Notes under the pieces: generated by a model | The model's database searches: none | What the model was told of the DNA's origin: nothing | The model's input: only the letters and a program-made list of their open reading frames with translations | Translations under genes and position numbers: made by a program | Assembly (NCBI RefSeq): GCF_004297405.1 | Contig: NZ_SCVC01000036.1 | Location: 62,001 to 126,000, forward strand | Source of the DNA: Reyranella sp. | Lineage (GTDB): Bacteria > Pseudomonadota > Alphaproteobacteria > Reyranellales > Reyranellaceae | Direction of reading: 5' to 3' | Length of the DNA: 64,000 bases | Part shown: positions 15,738-24,852 of the stretch, piece by piece | Layout of the letters: the number at the start of each line of letters is the position of its first letter | Position numbering within the stretch: position 1 is the first letter of the stretch

Positions 15738-16704
15738 TCTGCCGCTTACTGGGAGTTTTGATACTCGCCAGCAAGCTACCAAGAATGCCTTTGGGAAGGA
15801 AGATGATGAACACGACCAGCAGAACGCCGTAGACGAGGTTGTCCCAGCCGACGGCCTTGGTGCCGAAACCGATGCGCAGGGCCTCTGCAAGGAGAATGGT
15901 AATGATTGCGCCGACTGTCGGTCCGAACGCCACGTAGATCCCGCCAACGACTGCCGCGAAAACCATCTGCAGGGAGATGCCGATGCCACTCACCGTGTCC
16001 GGCGAGATGAACATCTGGTACTGCCCGTAGAGCGCGCCGGCCAATGCCGTCATCAGCGCACTGATCACGGTGATGCGCAGCTTCTCCGCCGTCACGTTCA
16101 CGCCTGCCGCCGCCGCCGCATCCTCGTCCTCGGAGATCGCCTCCATGGCGTAGCGGCTCATGCTGCGATCGATCCAGCGCCAGATCAGCAGACCACCCAC
16201 CCACACGCCGAGCGCGATCAGATACCAGACGACCTTGTCGTCGAATTGTAACGCCAGGATGTGATTGCCCTTGGTGCGCTCGGGCGTGTAGCCCAGCGAA
16301 CCGCCGGTATGGTCGCGTGTGGCGGTGATGACCTGCAGCACGATGCCCGACAGGGCGAGCGTCACCAGGGCGAAATAATGTCCGGTGATGCGAAACCGAA
16401 AGCAGGGATAGGCCACCACCATCGCCAGGGCGCCGGAGCAAAGCAACGCCGCCGGAATGCCGAGCCAGGGCGTCAGGCCAAAGTGATTCCACAGCAGCAC
16501 GGTCACATAAGCGCCGACGCCCATGAACCCGCCATGGCCGAGCGAGACCAGGCCGAACCGCCCCATCACCGCCCACGACGTATAAGCAAACGACCAGATC
16601 AGGATGAGGATCAGGATGTGCAGGTGATAGGGATCGCGATAGACGAAAGGCAGCGCGACCAGAGCCGCGCCGGCAATCCAGGGCATGTACTGGCGCAGGC
16701 TCAC
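15730..16704 (-). CDS. livM: Branched-chain amino acid type ABC transporter permease LivM
   Basis: A 324-residue inner-membrane permease with about nine to ten hydrophobic helices and the LivM-specific stretch FGLVSLGHGGFMGVGAYV near residue 55. The EAA-like loop region is around AAAAGVNVTAEKLRITVISA. The start is a GTG overlapping the livH stop (GTGA); the frame stays open upstream inside livH and must not be taken as coding there. With LivH it forms the membrane channel of a high-affinity uptake system for branched-chain amino acids, amides or related ligands. Confidence 0.92.
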   Translation of the reverse strand: MSLRQYMPWIAGAALVALPFVYRDPYHLHILILILIWSFAYTSWAVMGRFGLVSLGHGGFMGVGAYVTVLLWNHFGLTPWLGIPAALLCSGALAMVVAYPCFRFRITGHYFALVTLALSGIVLQVITATRDHTGGSLGYTPERTKGNHILALQFDDKVVWYLIALGVWVGGLLIWRWIDRSMSRYAMEAISEDEDAAAAAGVNVTAEKLRITVISALMTALAGALYGQYQMFISPDTVSGIGISLQMVFAAVVGGIYVAFGPTVGAIITILLAEALRIGFGTKAVGWDNLVYGVLLVVFIIFLPKGILGSLLASIKTPSKRQNG

Positions 16705-17585
16705 GAGCGCCTCGCCAGAAGACCGGCAGGCCGGACGAACATCATTACGATGAAGAAGGCGAAGGCCAGCACGTAACCCCACTCGAGGTCGGAGAAGAGA
16801 CCGCCGAGCGAGATGATCTCGGCGAACAGGAAGGCCGCAACGAAGCCGCCGACGAAGTTGCCGAGCCCACCCAGCACGCAGATCAGGAAGGTGATCGGCC
16901 CGAACGACAGGCCGACGAAGGGATGCACGTCGTACTGCAGCACCAGCAGGCAGGCCGCGAGCCCGGCCAGAGCACCACCCAGGGCCGAGGTCACGACATA
17001 GATCTTCTTCGCGTCGACCCCCATCAGCGCCATGATCTGGCGATCCTGGGCGATGGCGCGGATGGCCGTGCCGGTGAAGGTCCGCGTCATGAAGAGATAG
17101 ACGACGATCATGCCGATCAGCGCTGCGCCGAAGGCGAGCAGCCGCGAGTAGCTCAGATGCATGTCGCCCAAGGTCAGAATCGGCAGGCGGATGCCGAGGT
17201 TGCGGAAGTCGATGCCGAAGGCGACCGTGGCGAAGCTCTGCAGCACGAACAGCACGCCGCCGGTGGCGAGAAGCTGGTTGATCGGCGGGGACGAAAGCAG
17301 CGGCGCGATAACCAAAAAGTGCAGTAGCGCCCCCAGGGCCGCGACCAGCAGGATCGCAAGCGGCGCCGCCGCGTAATAGGACAGGCCGTAGTACTGCACC
17401 AGGTAGTACATGCCGTACATGCCGATCATCACCAGCTCGGCGTAACAGATCCATGTCACGTCGATCACGCCGAAGATCAGGTTGAGACCTAGCGCCAGCA
17501 GCGCCAGCACACCGCCGAGCAGGATCCCGTTGAGGACCGCCTCGAGGAGATAGATGTCGAAAATTTCGAGAAATGAACCCATCAT
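16701..17585 (-). CDS. livH: Branched-chain amino acid type ABC transporter permease LivH
   Basis: A 294-residue inner-membrane permease with about eight hydrophobic helices. LLGGVLALLALGLNLIFGVI near the N-terminus is the LivH hallmark, and RAIAQDRQIMALMGVDAKKIY is the cytoplasmic loop that meets the ATPases. FVGGFVAAFLFAEI and MFVRPAGLL close the protein as in other LivH. It begins with ATGATG, so the start may be one codon later. The livF gene ends 39 nt upstream. Confidence 0.93.
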   Translation of the reverse strand: MMGSFLEIFDIYLLEAVLNGILLGGVLALLALGLNLIFGVIDVTWICYAELVMIGMYGMYYLVQYYGLSYYAAAPLAILLVAALGALLHFLVIAPLLSSPPINQLLATGGVLFVLQSFATVAFGIDFRNLGIRLPILTLGDMHLSYSRLLAFGAALIGMIVVYLFMTRTFTGTAIRAIAQDRQIMALMGVDAKKIYVVTSALGGALAGLAACLLVLQYDVHPFVGLSFGPITFLICVLGGLGNFVGGFVAAFLFAEIISLGGLFSDLEWGYVLAFAFFIVMMFVRPAGLLARRS

Positions 17586-17624
17586 TTTCTCCAGATCGGA
17601 GCGCGGGCGCGCCGTCCGCTTGAA

Positions 17625-18329
<705 letters not shown>

Positions 18330-18343
18330 TTACCGGATCCCCG

Positions 18344-19105
18344 TCAGCGTCGCGCTTCGGCGGCGGCTGCCGTCGCCTGGGTCGAATGGGCGTCGGTGCC
18401 GAGATAAACCTCGATGACGCGCGGGTCGTTCGAGACCTGGCTCGGCAGACCCTCCGAGATCTTCTCGCCGTGATCGAGAACCATGACGCGATCGACCACA
18501 CGCATCAGCACGCCCATGATGTGCTCGACCCAGATGATGGTGATGCCGAGCTCGTCACGGATCTTGCGCAGCATGTCGGCCGCCTGATCCATCTCGCTCT
18601 CGTCGAGTCCGCCGAGACTCTCGTCGGCGAGCAGGAGCTTCGGCGCCGTGGCCAGTGCCTTGGCGAGTTCCAGCTTCTTGAGGCCGGCCGCGCCCAGCCC
18701 GTCGACGCTGGCGGTGCGATCGGTCGGCAGCCCGACCATGGCCAGCGCCTGCTCGGCCGCTTCGTTGGCCTTGGCAGCGCTGTGACTTCCCTGGCCGTAG
18801 TAACCCGCCAGCGCCACGTTCTCGAAGATCGAGAGCCGCCGGAATGGCCGCGGGATCTGGAAGGTGCGGCCGACGCCGGCATTGATGATGCGATGCGGCG
18901 CCAGGCCCGCGAGCTCACGCCCCTCGAAGGAGATCGATCCGGCCGATGGCGGAAAGGTCCCCGAGAGCATGTTGAAAATGGTGCTCTTGCCTGAACCGTT
19001 CGGGCCGATCAGGCCGAGAATCTCGCCCTTGTCGACCTTGAACGACACGTTGTTGACGGCGGTGAAGCCGCCGAAGCGCTTCACCAGCCCATTTACCACA
19101 AGCAC
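18344..19105 (-). CDS. livG: Branched-chain amino acid type ABC transporter ATP-binding protein LivG
   Basis: A 253-residue ABC ATPase with Walker A GPNGSGKSTIF, VGRTFQIPRPFRRLSIFENV in the Q-loop region (typical of LivG), Walker B LLLADESLGGLDESE and the H-loop His in IIWVEHIMGVLMRVVDRV. The C-signature is atypical: where LivG usually has LSGGQ-type residues this protein reads LGAAGLKKLELAKAL, a recognised variant in some Liv/urea systems. The C-terminal tail HSTQATAAAAEARR is low complexity. It forms the ATPase dimer with LivF. Confidence 0.9.
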   Translation of the reverse strand: MLVVNGLVKRFGGFTAVNNVSFKVDKGEILGLIGPNGSGKSTIFNMLSGTFPPSAGSISFEGRELAGLAPHRIINAGVGRTFQIPRPFRRLSIFENVALAGYYGQGSHSAAKANEAAEQALAMVGLPTDRTASVDGLGAAGLKKLELAKALATAPKLLLADESLGGLDESEMDQAADMLRKIRDELGITIIWVEHIMGVLMRVVDRVMVLDHGEKISEGLPSQVSNDPRVIEVYLGTDAHSTQATAAAAEARR

Positions 19106-19164
19106 TGTCGATTACCTCGCTGACGCGACGCCTACGCTCGACCGGCAGGTCCGATAGGCACGCC

Positions 19165-20475
19165 CTACTGGTTGCTGTAGGTCGTGCCCTTCGGCAGCGG
19201 CAGCACGGCTTCGCGCTGCGCCTGGCTCTTCGGCCACACCACGTACGACTTGTCGTCGACGTACTGGATGACGACCGGGAACGAGCGTTCGTTCTGCCCG
19301 GCCATCGAGCCATCGGCCGGGAACTTCACGCCGAAGCCCAGCATGGTGCCGCCTTCGGGCAGATCGACCTCCAGGGCGGCCTTGCGAAGCGCTTCCGGAT
19401 CGACGCCGCCATACTTCTTGATGGCGCGCGGCACGACCTCGGTCAGCAGCACATAGACGTTGCTGGCGGCCATGCCGACATGGGCAGAGCGGATCGCGAC
19501 GCCCGGCTTGGCCTTGTCGAACTCCTCACCGACCATCTTGATGACCGGCGGCAGCTTGGGATTGAGGCCTTCTGGCTTGGCGAGCCAGATCGAGATCGGA
19601 TCGGTGTTGAAGATGTAGTTGACGTCGCTGCCCATGCCTTCCTTGAGCTTCTCGTAGACGCCGTAGCCTGCGCCGTGGCCGACGAGAGCGCCGAACTTCA
19701 GCCCCTGCTCGCGCGCCTGACGGGCGAACAGCGTGATGTCGGGGTTGTAGCCGGTATGGAAGATCACGTCCGGCCGGGCGCGCTTCAGCTTGGTGACCAT
19801 CGCCGACAGGTCGGGCGCGGTCGCGGCATAGCCTTCCTTCAGCACGACATTGAAGCCGGCCTTCTTGGCACCGGCCTCGTTGCCCTTGGAAACGTCGACA
19901 CCGTAGGCGCCGTCTTCGTGGATGATCGCCACGCGCAGGTCCTTCGGTTCCTTGCCGAACTTGGCCTTCGCGTTGTTGGCGATGAAGTCCATGGTCATCA
20001 GGCCGAACTGGTTGCCGCTGGCCTGGGGACGGAAGATGTACTTGTAGTTCTTGTTCTCCAGCACCGCCGAGGAGATGCAGGTGGTGATCCACATGAACTT
20101 CTTGAGCTGCTCGACGCGGGCGGCCACCGGCACGCACTGCGCCGAGGAGAAGAAGCCCAGCAGGATATCGACCTTCTCCTGCTCGATCAGGCGGACCGAT
20201 TCGTTGATCGCGACGTCCGGCTTGCTCTGAGCGTCGGCGTAGATCGCCTCGATCTTGTAGCCCTCGACCCCACCCTGCTTGATGAAGTTGTCGAGCATGA
20301 TCTTGGCGCCGGTGTATTGCAGCTCCGAGCCGCCACCGGCCAGCGGGCCGGTGAGGTCATAGATGACGCCGATCTTCAGTTTCTTTTCCTGAGCTACGGC
20401 CGACGCCGCAAAACCCAGAGCGGCCACAGCGGCCACCGTCGCGCCGAGCAGGCGCCGACCCATCATCCTGGACAT
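19165..20475 (-). CDS. livK: Branched-chain amino acid type periplasmic substrate-binding protein
   Basis: A 436-residue receptor with a signal peptide (Met-Met-Gly-Arg-Arg start, hydrophobic LLGATVAAVAALGFAASAVA, cleavage before QEKKLKIG). The mature start KLKIGVIYDLTGPLAGGG and ARVEQLKKFMWITTCISSAVLENK fit peripheral-binding-protein family 1 (Peripla_BP_6). The ATG at 20475 is chosen because GGGAGGA precedes it by about 6 nt. It is first in a livK-G-F-H-M-GMC operon. Its length and sequence are closer to amide, aromatic or hydroxy-acid Liv receptors than to LivJ/LivK of enteric bacteria, so leucine need not be the ligand. Confidence 0.87.
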   Translation of the reverse strand: MSRMMGRRLLGATVAAVAALGFAASAVAQEKKLKIGVIYDLTGPLAGGGSELQYTGAKIMLDNFIKQGGVEGYKIEAIYADAQSKPDVAINESVRLIEQEKVDILLGFFSSAQCVPVAARVEQLKKFMWITTCISSAVLENKNYKYIFRPQASGNQFGLMTMDFIANNAKAKFGKEPKDLRVAIIHEDGAYGVDVSKGNEAGAKKAGFNVVLKEGYAATAPDLSAMVTKLKRARPDVIFHTGYNPDITLFARQAREQGLKFGALVGHGAGYGVYEKLKEGMGSDVNYIFNTDPISIWLAKPEGLNPKLPPVIKMVGEEFDKAKPGVAIRSAHVGMAASNVYVLLTEVVPRAIKKYGGVDPEALRKAALEVDLPEGGTMLGFGVKFPADGSMAGQNERSFPVVIQYVDDKSYVVWPKSQAQREAVLPLPKGTTYSNQ

Positions 20476-20519
20476 TCCCGTTCCTCCCAAGCGCGCTTGT
20501 GCGTGCATTCGTTGTGCGC

Positions 20520-20548
20520 ATCACACGGGCCGACACGGATAATGTCAA
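20520..20548 (-). promoter_or_regulatory. Candidate promoter of the liv operon
   Basis: On the minus strand a perfect TTGACA (20548-20543) is followed after 17 nt by TGTGAT (20525-20520), a weak -10. The livK ATG begins about 45 nt further on. The region is the only non-coding gap before the operon. Confidence 0.5.
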
Positions 20549-20563
20549 GCGGTCTCCGCGTCG

Positions 20564-22516
20564 TCAGCGTCCTTCGCCCGGCGTAACGACGTCGAACATC
20601 ATACCGGCGGGTTGGTCCATCATCGCAAACAACGCGGCCAGCCGGGACAGATCGCCGTCGAGCTTTATCACACCGCTGGCCACCGCATCGGCAACGGTCG
20701 TTCGACGCAGTATGATGTCGTCCATCGTCGCGCGTGTTGTCGTGACCGATGCGCTGGCGTCAGGCGCCTCCTCACCCATGCGGTGGGTCAAGGTGCAGTT
20801 CTTCAACGTGAGCGCCAGTCGTTCCTGGCGGTCGGTGAAGTGCCAATTGATCACCATCGCCTGCCCAGCCGCCTTGGCAGCATCGAGACGGATCGCCATC
20901 AGGTCGAAGAAAACGTCGGTCGCAAGGCCCGCCAAGGTGTCGGCGCCCATGGTGGATCGCGCCGGCACCTGAAAGACACCGTGGCGCAATTCCTGCGCGC
21001 CGTAGAGGAAGGCGTTGCGCCAGATCGCCGACTCGGCCTGATAGCCCATCTGCTCCAGCGCATCGGCGCACAGCGCGCGTGCTTCGAGATTGCCCGGCTC
21101 GGCGTAGACGACCTCCTTCATGACCTGCGCCACCCAGCGATATTCGCCCTTGGCGAAGTCCGCGCGGGCGCGCGCGATCACCGCGGAACTGCCGCCCATG
21201 TACTCGACGAACTTCCGTGCCGCCGGCGCTGGCGGCAGTGGATGGAGGTTGCACGGATTGGCGTCGTACCAGCTCAGGTATCGCTGATAGACCGCCTTCA
21301 CGTTGTGACTCACCGTGCCGTAGTAACCACGCACCGACCAGCGCTCGGCCAGGCCCGGCGGAAGGTCGATCTGCTCGGCGATCTCGGCCGGCCGCCAGCC
21401 CTTGTTCATGTAGCGCAAGGTCTGGTCGTGGATGTGCTTGTAGAGGTCGCGCTGCGCTTCGAGGTAGTCGATCACCTTTTCACGGCCCCAGGTCGGCCAG
21501 TGATGCTGGCCGATCAGAACTTCGGTCTGTGGCCCGTACAGGGCGATCGCGTCACCGACATACTTCGCCCAGATGCGGGGATCGCGGACGACGGCGCCGC
21601 GCAACGGGATGAAGTTGTGCAACAGCGGACAGGCGTTCTCCGCCATGTTGAGCACGCCGAGCTGCGGATAGAACATGTGCATCTCGGCCGGCGCTTCGGT
21701 TTCCGGCGCAAGCTGGAACACGATCTCGATGCCGTCGATCGTATGCTCTTCGACCGGCTTCACGATCGATCGGGTCGGCGCGATGAGTCCTGGCGTACCG
21801 CGCGCCACCCCCTTGCCCAGGCCGGCATCGACCTGCCCCCGCGCGCCGCGCGGCAGCAACGAACCGAACTGGAACTGCGCACGGCGAATCATCGGCGGCC
21901 CGGCCAGCACGTTCTCGCCCGACACTGCCTCCATGAAGCCGGTCGGCGCGATCACCTCGACCTTGCCTGCCTTCACATCGGCTTCGTCGACCACGCCGCG
22001 TACGCCGCCGTAATGATCGACATGGCTGTGGGTGTAGATCACGGCCACTACCGGCTTCTTCGGCCGATGCGCCCAGTAATGCTCCAACGCCGCCTTCGCC
22101 ACTTCGGCTGTGGTCAACGGATCGATCAGGATCAGGCCGCTGTCGCCTTCGATCACCGTCATGTTGGCGATGTCGAAGCCGCGAAGCTGGTAGAGACGGT
22201 CCGTGACCTTGAACAGGCCATTGGCGAGATTGAGTCGGGCGATACGCCATAGGCTGGGATTGACCGTGGCCGGCGCCAGCTCGCCGTCGATGAAGGCGTA
22301 TTCGCCGAGGTTCCACAGCACCGTGCCGCCTGCCGTGCGCACCATGCCGCCGGGCACCGGCGCAATCAGCCCGCGCTTAGCCGCCTCGAAATCCGCGGTA
22401 TCCGAAAACGGCAGGCGCGCCGCCATCGCGGCATTTGCTGCTCGGGTCGCAGGCTCGGCATCGCGCGCGATGTCGAGATGGGAAGCAGGAACGGGAACGG
22501 CGGAACTAGCGGCCAT
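20564..22516 (-). CDS. Class III linear alkylsulfatase (SdsA1-like metallo-beta-lactamase-fold hydrolase)
   Basis: A 650-residue enzyme of usual family length. The N-terminal metallo-beta-lactamase domain has the dinuclear zinc motif YTHSHVDHYGG (near residue 165) and the acidic/His ligands in LNMAENACPLLHNFIPLRGAVVRD. An alpha-helical dimerisation domain and a C-terminal SCP2-like domain (from about residue 525, VFFDLMAIRLDAAKAAGQAMVINW) complete the class III pattern. Such enzymes hydrolyse alkyl sulfates such as SDS or secondary alkyl sulfates to alcohol and sulfate. No signal peptide is evident, unlike SdsA1, so it may act in the cytoplasm on substrate brought in by the MFS carrier encoded just upstream. 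Confidence 0.92.
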   Translation of the reverse strand: MAASSAVPVPASHLDIARDAEPATRAANAAMAARLPFSDTADFEAAKRGLIAPVPGGMVRTAGGTVLWNLGEYAFIDGELAPATVNPSLWRIARLNLANGLFKVTDRLYQLRGFDIANMTVIEGDSGLILIDPLTTAEVAKAALEHYWAHRPKKPVVAVIYTHSHVDHYGGVRGVVDEADVKAGKVEVIAPTGFMEAVSGENVLAGPPMIRRAQFQFGSLLPRGARGQVDAGLGKGVARGTPGLIAPTRSIVKPVEEHTIDGIEIVFQLAPETEAPAEMHMFYPQLGVLNMAENACPLLHNFIPLRGAVVRDPRIWAKYVGDAIALYGPQTEVLIGQHHWPTWGREKVIDYLEAQRDLYKHIHDQTLRYMNKGWRPAEIAEQIDLPPGLAERWSVRGYYGTVSHNVKAVYQRYLSWYDANPCNLHPLPPAPAARKFVEYMGGSSAVIARARADFAKGEYRWVAQVMKEVVYAEPGNLEARALCADALEQMGYQAESAIWRNAFLYGAQELRHGVFQVPARSTMGADTLAGLATDVFFDLMAIRLDAAKAAGQAMVINWHFTDRQERLALTLKNCTLTHRMGEEAPDASASVTTTRATMDDIILRRTTVADAVASGVIKLDGDLSRLAALFAMMDQPAGMMFDVVTPGEGR

Positions 22517-22581
22517 AGCAACAACCTTTCAAGACGTTCCTCCTCCGCATCCGCGGAGGAGGAAGTCGCGATGTTGTTGCT
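22517..22581. promoter_or_regulatory. Nested inverted repeats in the leader of the alkylsulfatase gene
   Basis: Perfect 12-bp arms (22537-22548 TTCCTCCTCCGC and 22553-22564) flank a 4-nt loop. Outside them, perfect 9-bp arms (22517-22525 AGCAACAAC and 22573-22581 GTTGTTGCT) enclose the whole. The left outer arm ends one base from the alkylsulfatase ATG. In the minus-strand RNA the outer stem would cover the bases between the ATG and the probable Shine-Dalgarno GAAAGG. There is no U-run, so it is less like a terminator than a leader structure controlling translation or RNA stability between the MFS and sulfatase genes. Confidence 0.55.
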
Positions 22582-22623
22582 CTTCGGCCCGCCGGTCCAG
22601 TGTCCGGTGTCGCGAGGCGGCGT

Positions 22624-23820
22624 TTACTCCGCAGGCTTCAGCGACGACGAGGAAGCCTTGTGCACGTCCCGCTCGCTGGGAAGCATCGACAGCGCCAGGA
22701 ACGAGCAGAAGGCCACGCCCGCCAGCACCATCAGCAGGATCGGGAAGCCGGCGTCCTTCACGGCCGGCCCGATCAGGGCGACGACGATCGAGCTGACGCC
22801 GAAGCCGATGGCCAGACGCACACCAGTGACGCGGCTGCGCATGCGGTCGTCGATGTAGCGCACGATCATGGCGTCGGTGAACGGGATGGCGCCGAACACC
22901 AGCAGCATGAACATGATCGCCGTCACGAACAGCGCCCAGTCCGTCACCTGCGAGGCGATGAGGAACAGCGGCACCTGCAGGAGCACGATCGGCAGGTAGA
23001 TGTTCTTCAGCGGATAGCGGTCGATCAGCTTGCCGACCACGAGTTGGGCGAGCGAAGCGAGCGAGAAGATCACGAACAGCATCATCGCGAGTTCGGCGGG
23101 ATCCTGCACGGCGCCCTTCACGCGCTCGCGCAGCAGTTCGCCGTTCCCGTTTGTCGTGAAGTTGAAGATGATGCTGCCCGTCACCGCGGTGAAGGTCATG
23201 ATGCTGAACACGCGCGCCATGACCGACGGCGGCAGGTCGAGCATCTTGGCCTTGCGCTTGGCTGGCGCCTCTTCCTCGCGCGGCACCAGGAGGACGAAGG
23301 CCACGGCGGAGACCAGGCAGATGATGCCGGGGATCACAAACGCCATCTGCCAGCCGAAGCGCTGGGCGATGTAGACCGAGACACCGGCGGCAATAGCGAT
23401 GCCCATGTTGCCAGCCAGTCCGTTCACGCCAATCGTGAAGCCGGGATTCTTCGCCTTCTGGACCAGCATCGGAATGCCGACCGGATGGTAGATCGAGGCG
23501 AAGGCACCCATCAGGGTCAGCGCCGCACCGATCTGCCACTTGTTCGTGCAGAGCGCGATGATCAGCGCCGAGACGCCCATACCGGCGAAGAAGATCACCA
23601 TCATGATCCAGCGGCCCCACAGGTCGCCGAGGCGGCCGCTGACGAGGGAGCCTGCGCCGAACATGAACAGCGCGCCGTAGTTGAAGGGCGTCAGCTCCGT
23701 CCACTCGACGCCCCAGACGCCCGCGATCACGCCCCAGCTATAGGCGAAGACCACCAGGATCCAGTGATCCATGGCATGGCCGATGTTCAGCAGAATGGAT
23801 GTCGGGCTTCCGTGACTCAT
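22624..23820 (-). CDS. MFS transporter
   Basis: A 398-residue carrier with about twelve hydrophobic helices. The MFS loop 2-3 motif is seen as SGRLGDLWGRW, with a related LIDRYPLKN after the central loop (REEEAPAKRKAKML, residues 185-200). GIAIAAGVSVYIAQRFGWQMAFVIPG is the motif C/helix 5-6 region. The start at 23820 is chosen because GGAGGA lies about 9 nt upstream. It precedes the alkylsulfatase gene on the same strand (107-nt gap) and is divergent from the AraC gene, so uptake of an alkyl sulfate or export of its product is the likely role. Confidence 0.87.
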   Translation of the reverse strand: MSHGSPTSILLNIGHAMDHWILVVFAYSWGVIAGVWGVEWTELTPFNYGALFMFGAGSLVSGRLGDLWGRWIMMVIFFAGMGVSALIIALCTNKWQIGAALTLMGAFASIYHPVGIPMLVQKAKNPGFTIGVNGLAGNMGIAIAAGVSVYIAQRFGWQMAFVIPGIICLVSAVAFVLLVPREEEAPAKRKAKMLDLPPSVMARVFSIMTFTAVTGSIIFNFTTNGNGELLRERVKGAVQDPAELAMMLFVIFSLASLAQLVVGKLIDRYPLKNIYLPIVLLQVPLFLIASQVTDWALFVTAIMFMLLVFGAIPFTDAMIVRYIDDRMRSRVTGVRLAIGFGVSSIVVALIGPAVKDAGFPILLMVLAGVAFCSFLALSMLPSERDVHKASSSSLKPAE

Positions 23821-23892
23821 TTTTACGCTTCCTCCGGTGCTTAAAAGAGTAAGCATGGCTGCCCTGTCTGTCTTGCGCTAGAGTGCCAACTT

Positions 23893-24702
23893 ATGTCGCG
23901 AAAACGCCAAGCTGCCCTGCGCTCCACAGGCGCCCGCTCGACGGACCCCGAGGATTATCAGCGGGTGCCGCGGGCAGTCGCGGCCATGCCCAAGGACTTC
24001 GCCGCGGGCCACGAGATCGCACCGCATCGCCACGCCCGCGCGCAACTGATCTACGCGACCGTCGGCACGATGCGCGTCTCGACCGATGCCGCCGTCTGGG
24101 TGGTCCCGCCCCAGCGCGCCCTGTGGATGCCGGCCGGTATCCGCCATTCCATCACCATGTCGGGCGACGTCACCATGCGGACGCTCTATCTCCGGCACGA
24201 TGCCGCGGCCGGCATGCCCGAGGTCTGCCGCGTGCTGCAGGTCTCGCCGCTGCTGCGCGAGCTGATCGTGCGCGCGACCGAGCTTCCCATGCATTACGAC
24301 GAGCGAGGCGCCGCCGGTCACGTCGTGGCGTTGATCCTCGACGAGTTGCATCACGAACAGTCGTTGCCGCTGCACCTGCCCATGCCGCGCGACAGGCGCC
24401 TGCGTCGTCTCTGCACTACGCTGCTGGAGCAGCCCGGCGATCCGCGCACGCTCGAGGAATGGGCACACTCGGCCAACGCCAGCCCGCGTACCCTCGCGCG
24501 GCTGTTCGTCGCCGAGACCGGCCTCACCTTCGGCGCCTGGCGGCAGCAGGCCCGTGTCCTGGAGGCAATGGGGCGTCTGGGCGGTGGTCAAGCTGTGACC
24601 GAAGTGGCGCTCGATCTCGGCTATGACAGCGTCAGCGCCTTCAGCGCGATGTTCCGCCGGGCCTCCGGCGTTTCGCCCAGCGCCTACAGACCGTCCCGCT
24701 AG
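23893..24702 (+). CDS. AraC family transcriptional regulator with cupin sensor domain
   Basis: A 269-residue regulator. Residues 30-130 form an AraC-type cupin (FAAGHEIAPHRHARAQLIYA, and VVPPQRALWMPAGIRHSI), and the last 100 residues hold the two helix-turn-helix units: TLEEWAHSANASPRTLARLF and VTEVALDLGYDSVSAFSAMFRR, ending SGVSPSAYR. The layout matches the NimR/YdhB-type AraC proteins that often control a divergent MFS gene. The 72-nt gap to the MFS gene is the expected binding region. The inducer is presumably an alkyl sulfate, sulfate ester or long-chain alcohol, by inference only. Confidence 0.9.
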   Translation: MSRKRQAALRSTGARSTDPEDYQRVPRAVAAMPKDFAAGHEIAPHRHARAQLIYATVGTMRVSTDAAVWVVPPQRALWMPAGIRHSITMSGDVTMRTLYLRHDAAAGMPEVCRVLQVSPLLRELIVRATELPMHYDERGAAGHVVALILDELHHEQSLPLHLPMPRDRRLRRLCTTLLEQPGDPRTLEEWAHSANASPRTLARLFVAETGLTFGAWRQQARVLEAMGRLGGGQAVTEVALDLGYDSVSAFSAMFRRASGVSPSAYRPSR

Positions 24703-24719
24703 GGGAAATCTCCCGAAAG

Positions 24720-24743
24720 CCCTCCCGCGGGTGAGGGGATTTT
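24720..24743 (+). terminator. Possible intrinsic terminator after the AraC gene
   Basis: CCCTC (24720-24724) and GAGGG (24733-24737) can pair around a GC-rich loop and are followed by GATTTTA, a short T-tract. The stem is short, so this is tentative. Confidence 0.35.
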
Positions 24744-24852
24744 ATGCGGTGTTGCAAATGGTTAGCACACACAGTTCTTGACGCTGGGCGGTAATAATCC
24801 CCCAATGCCGCCCCCTTTTGGGGTAATCTAAATTGTCATTTACCTGATCTCG

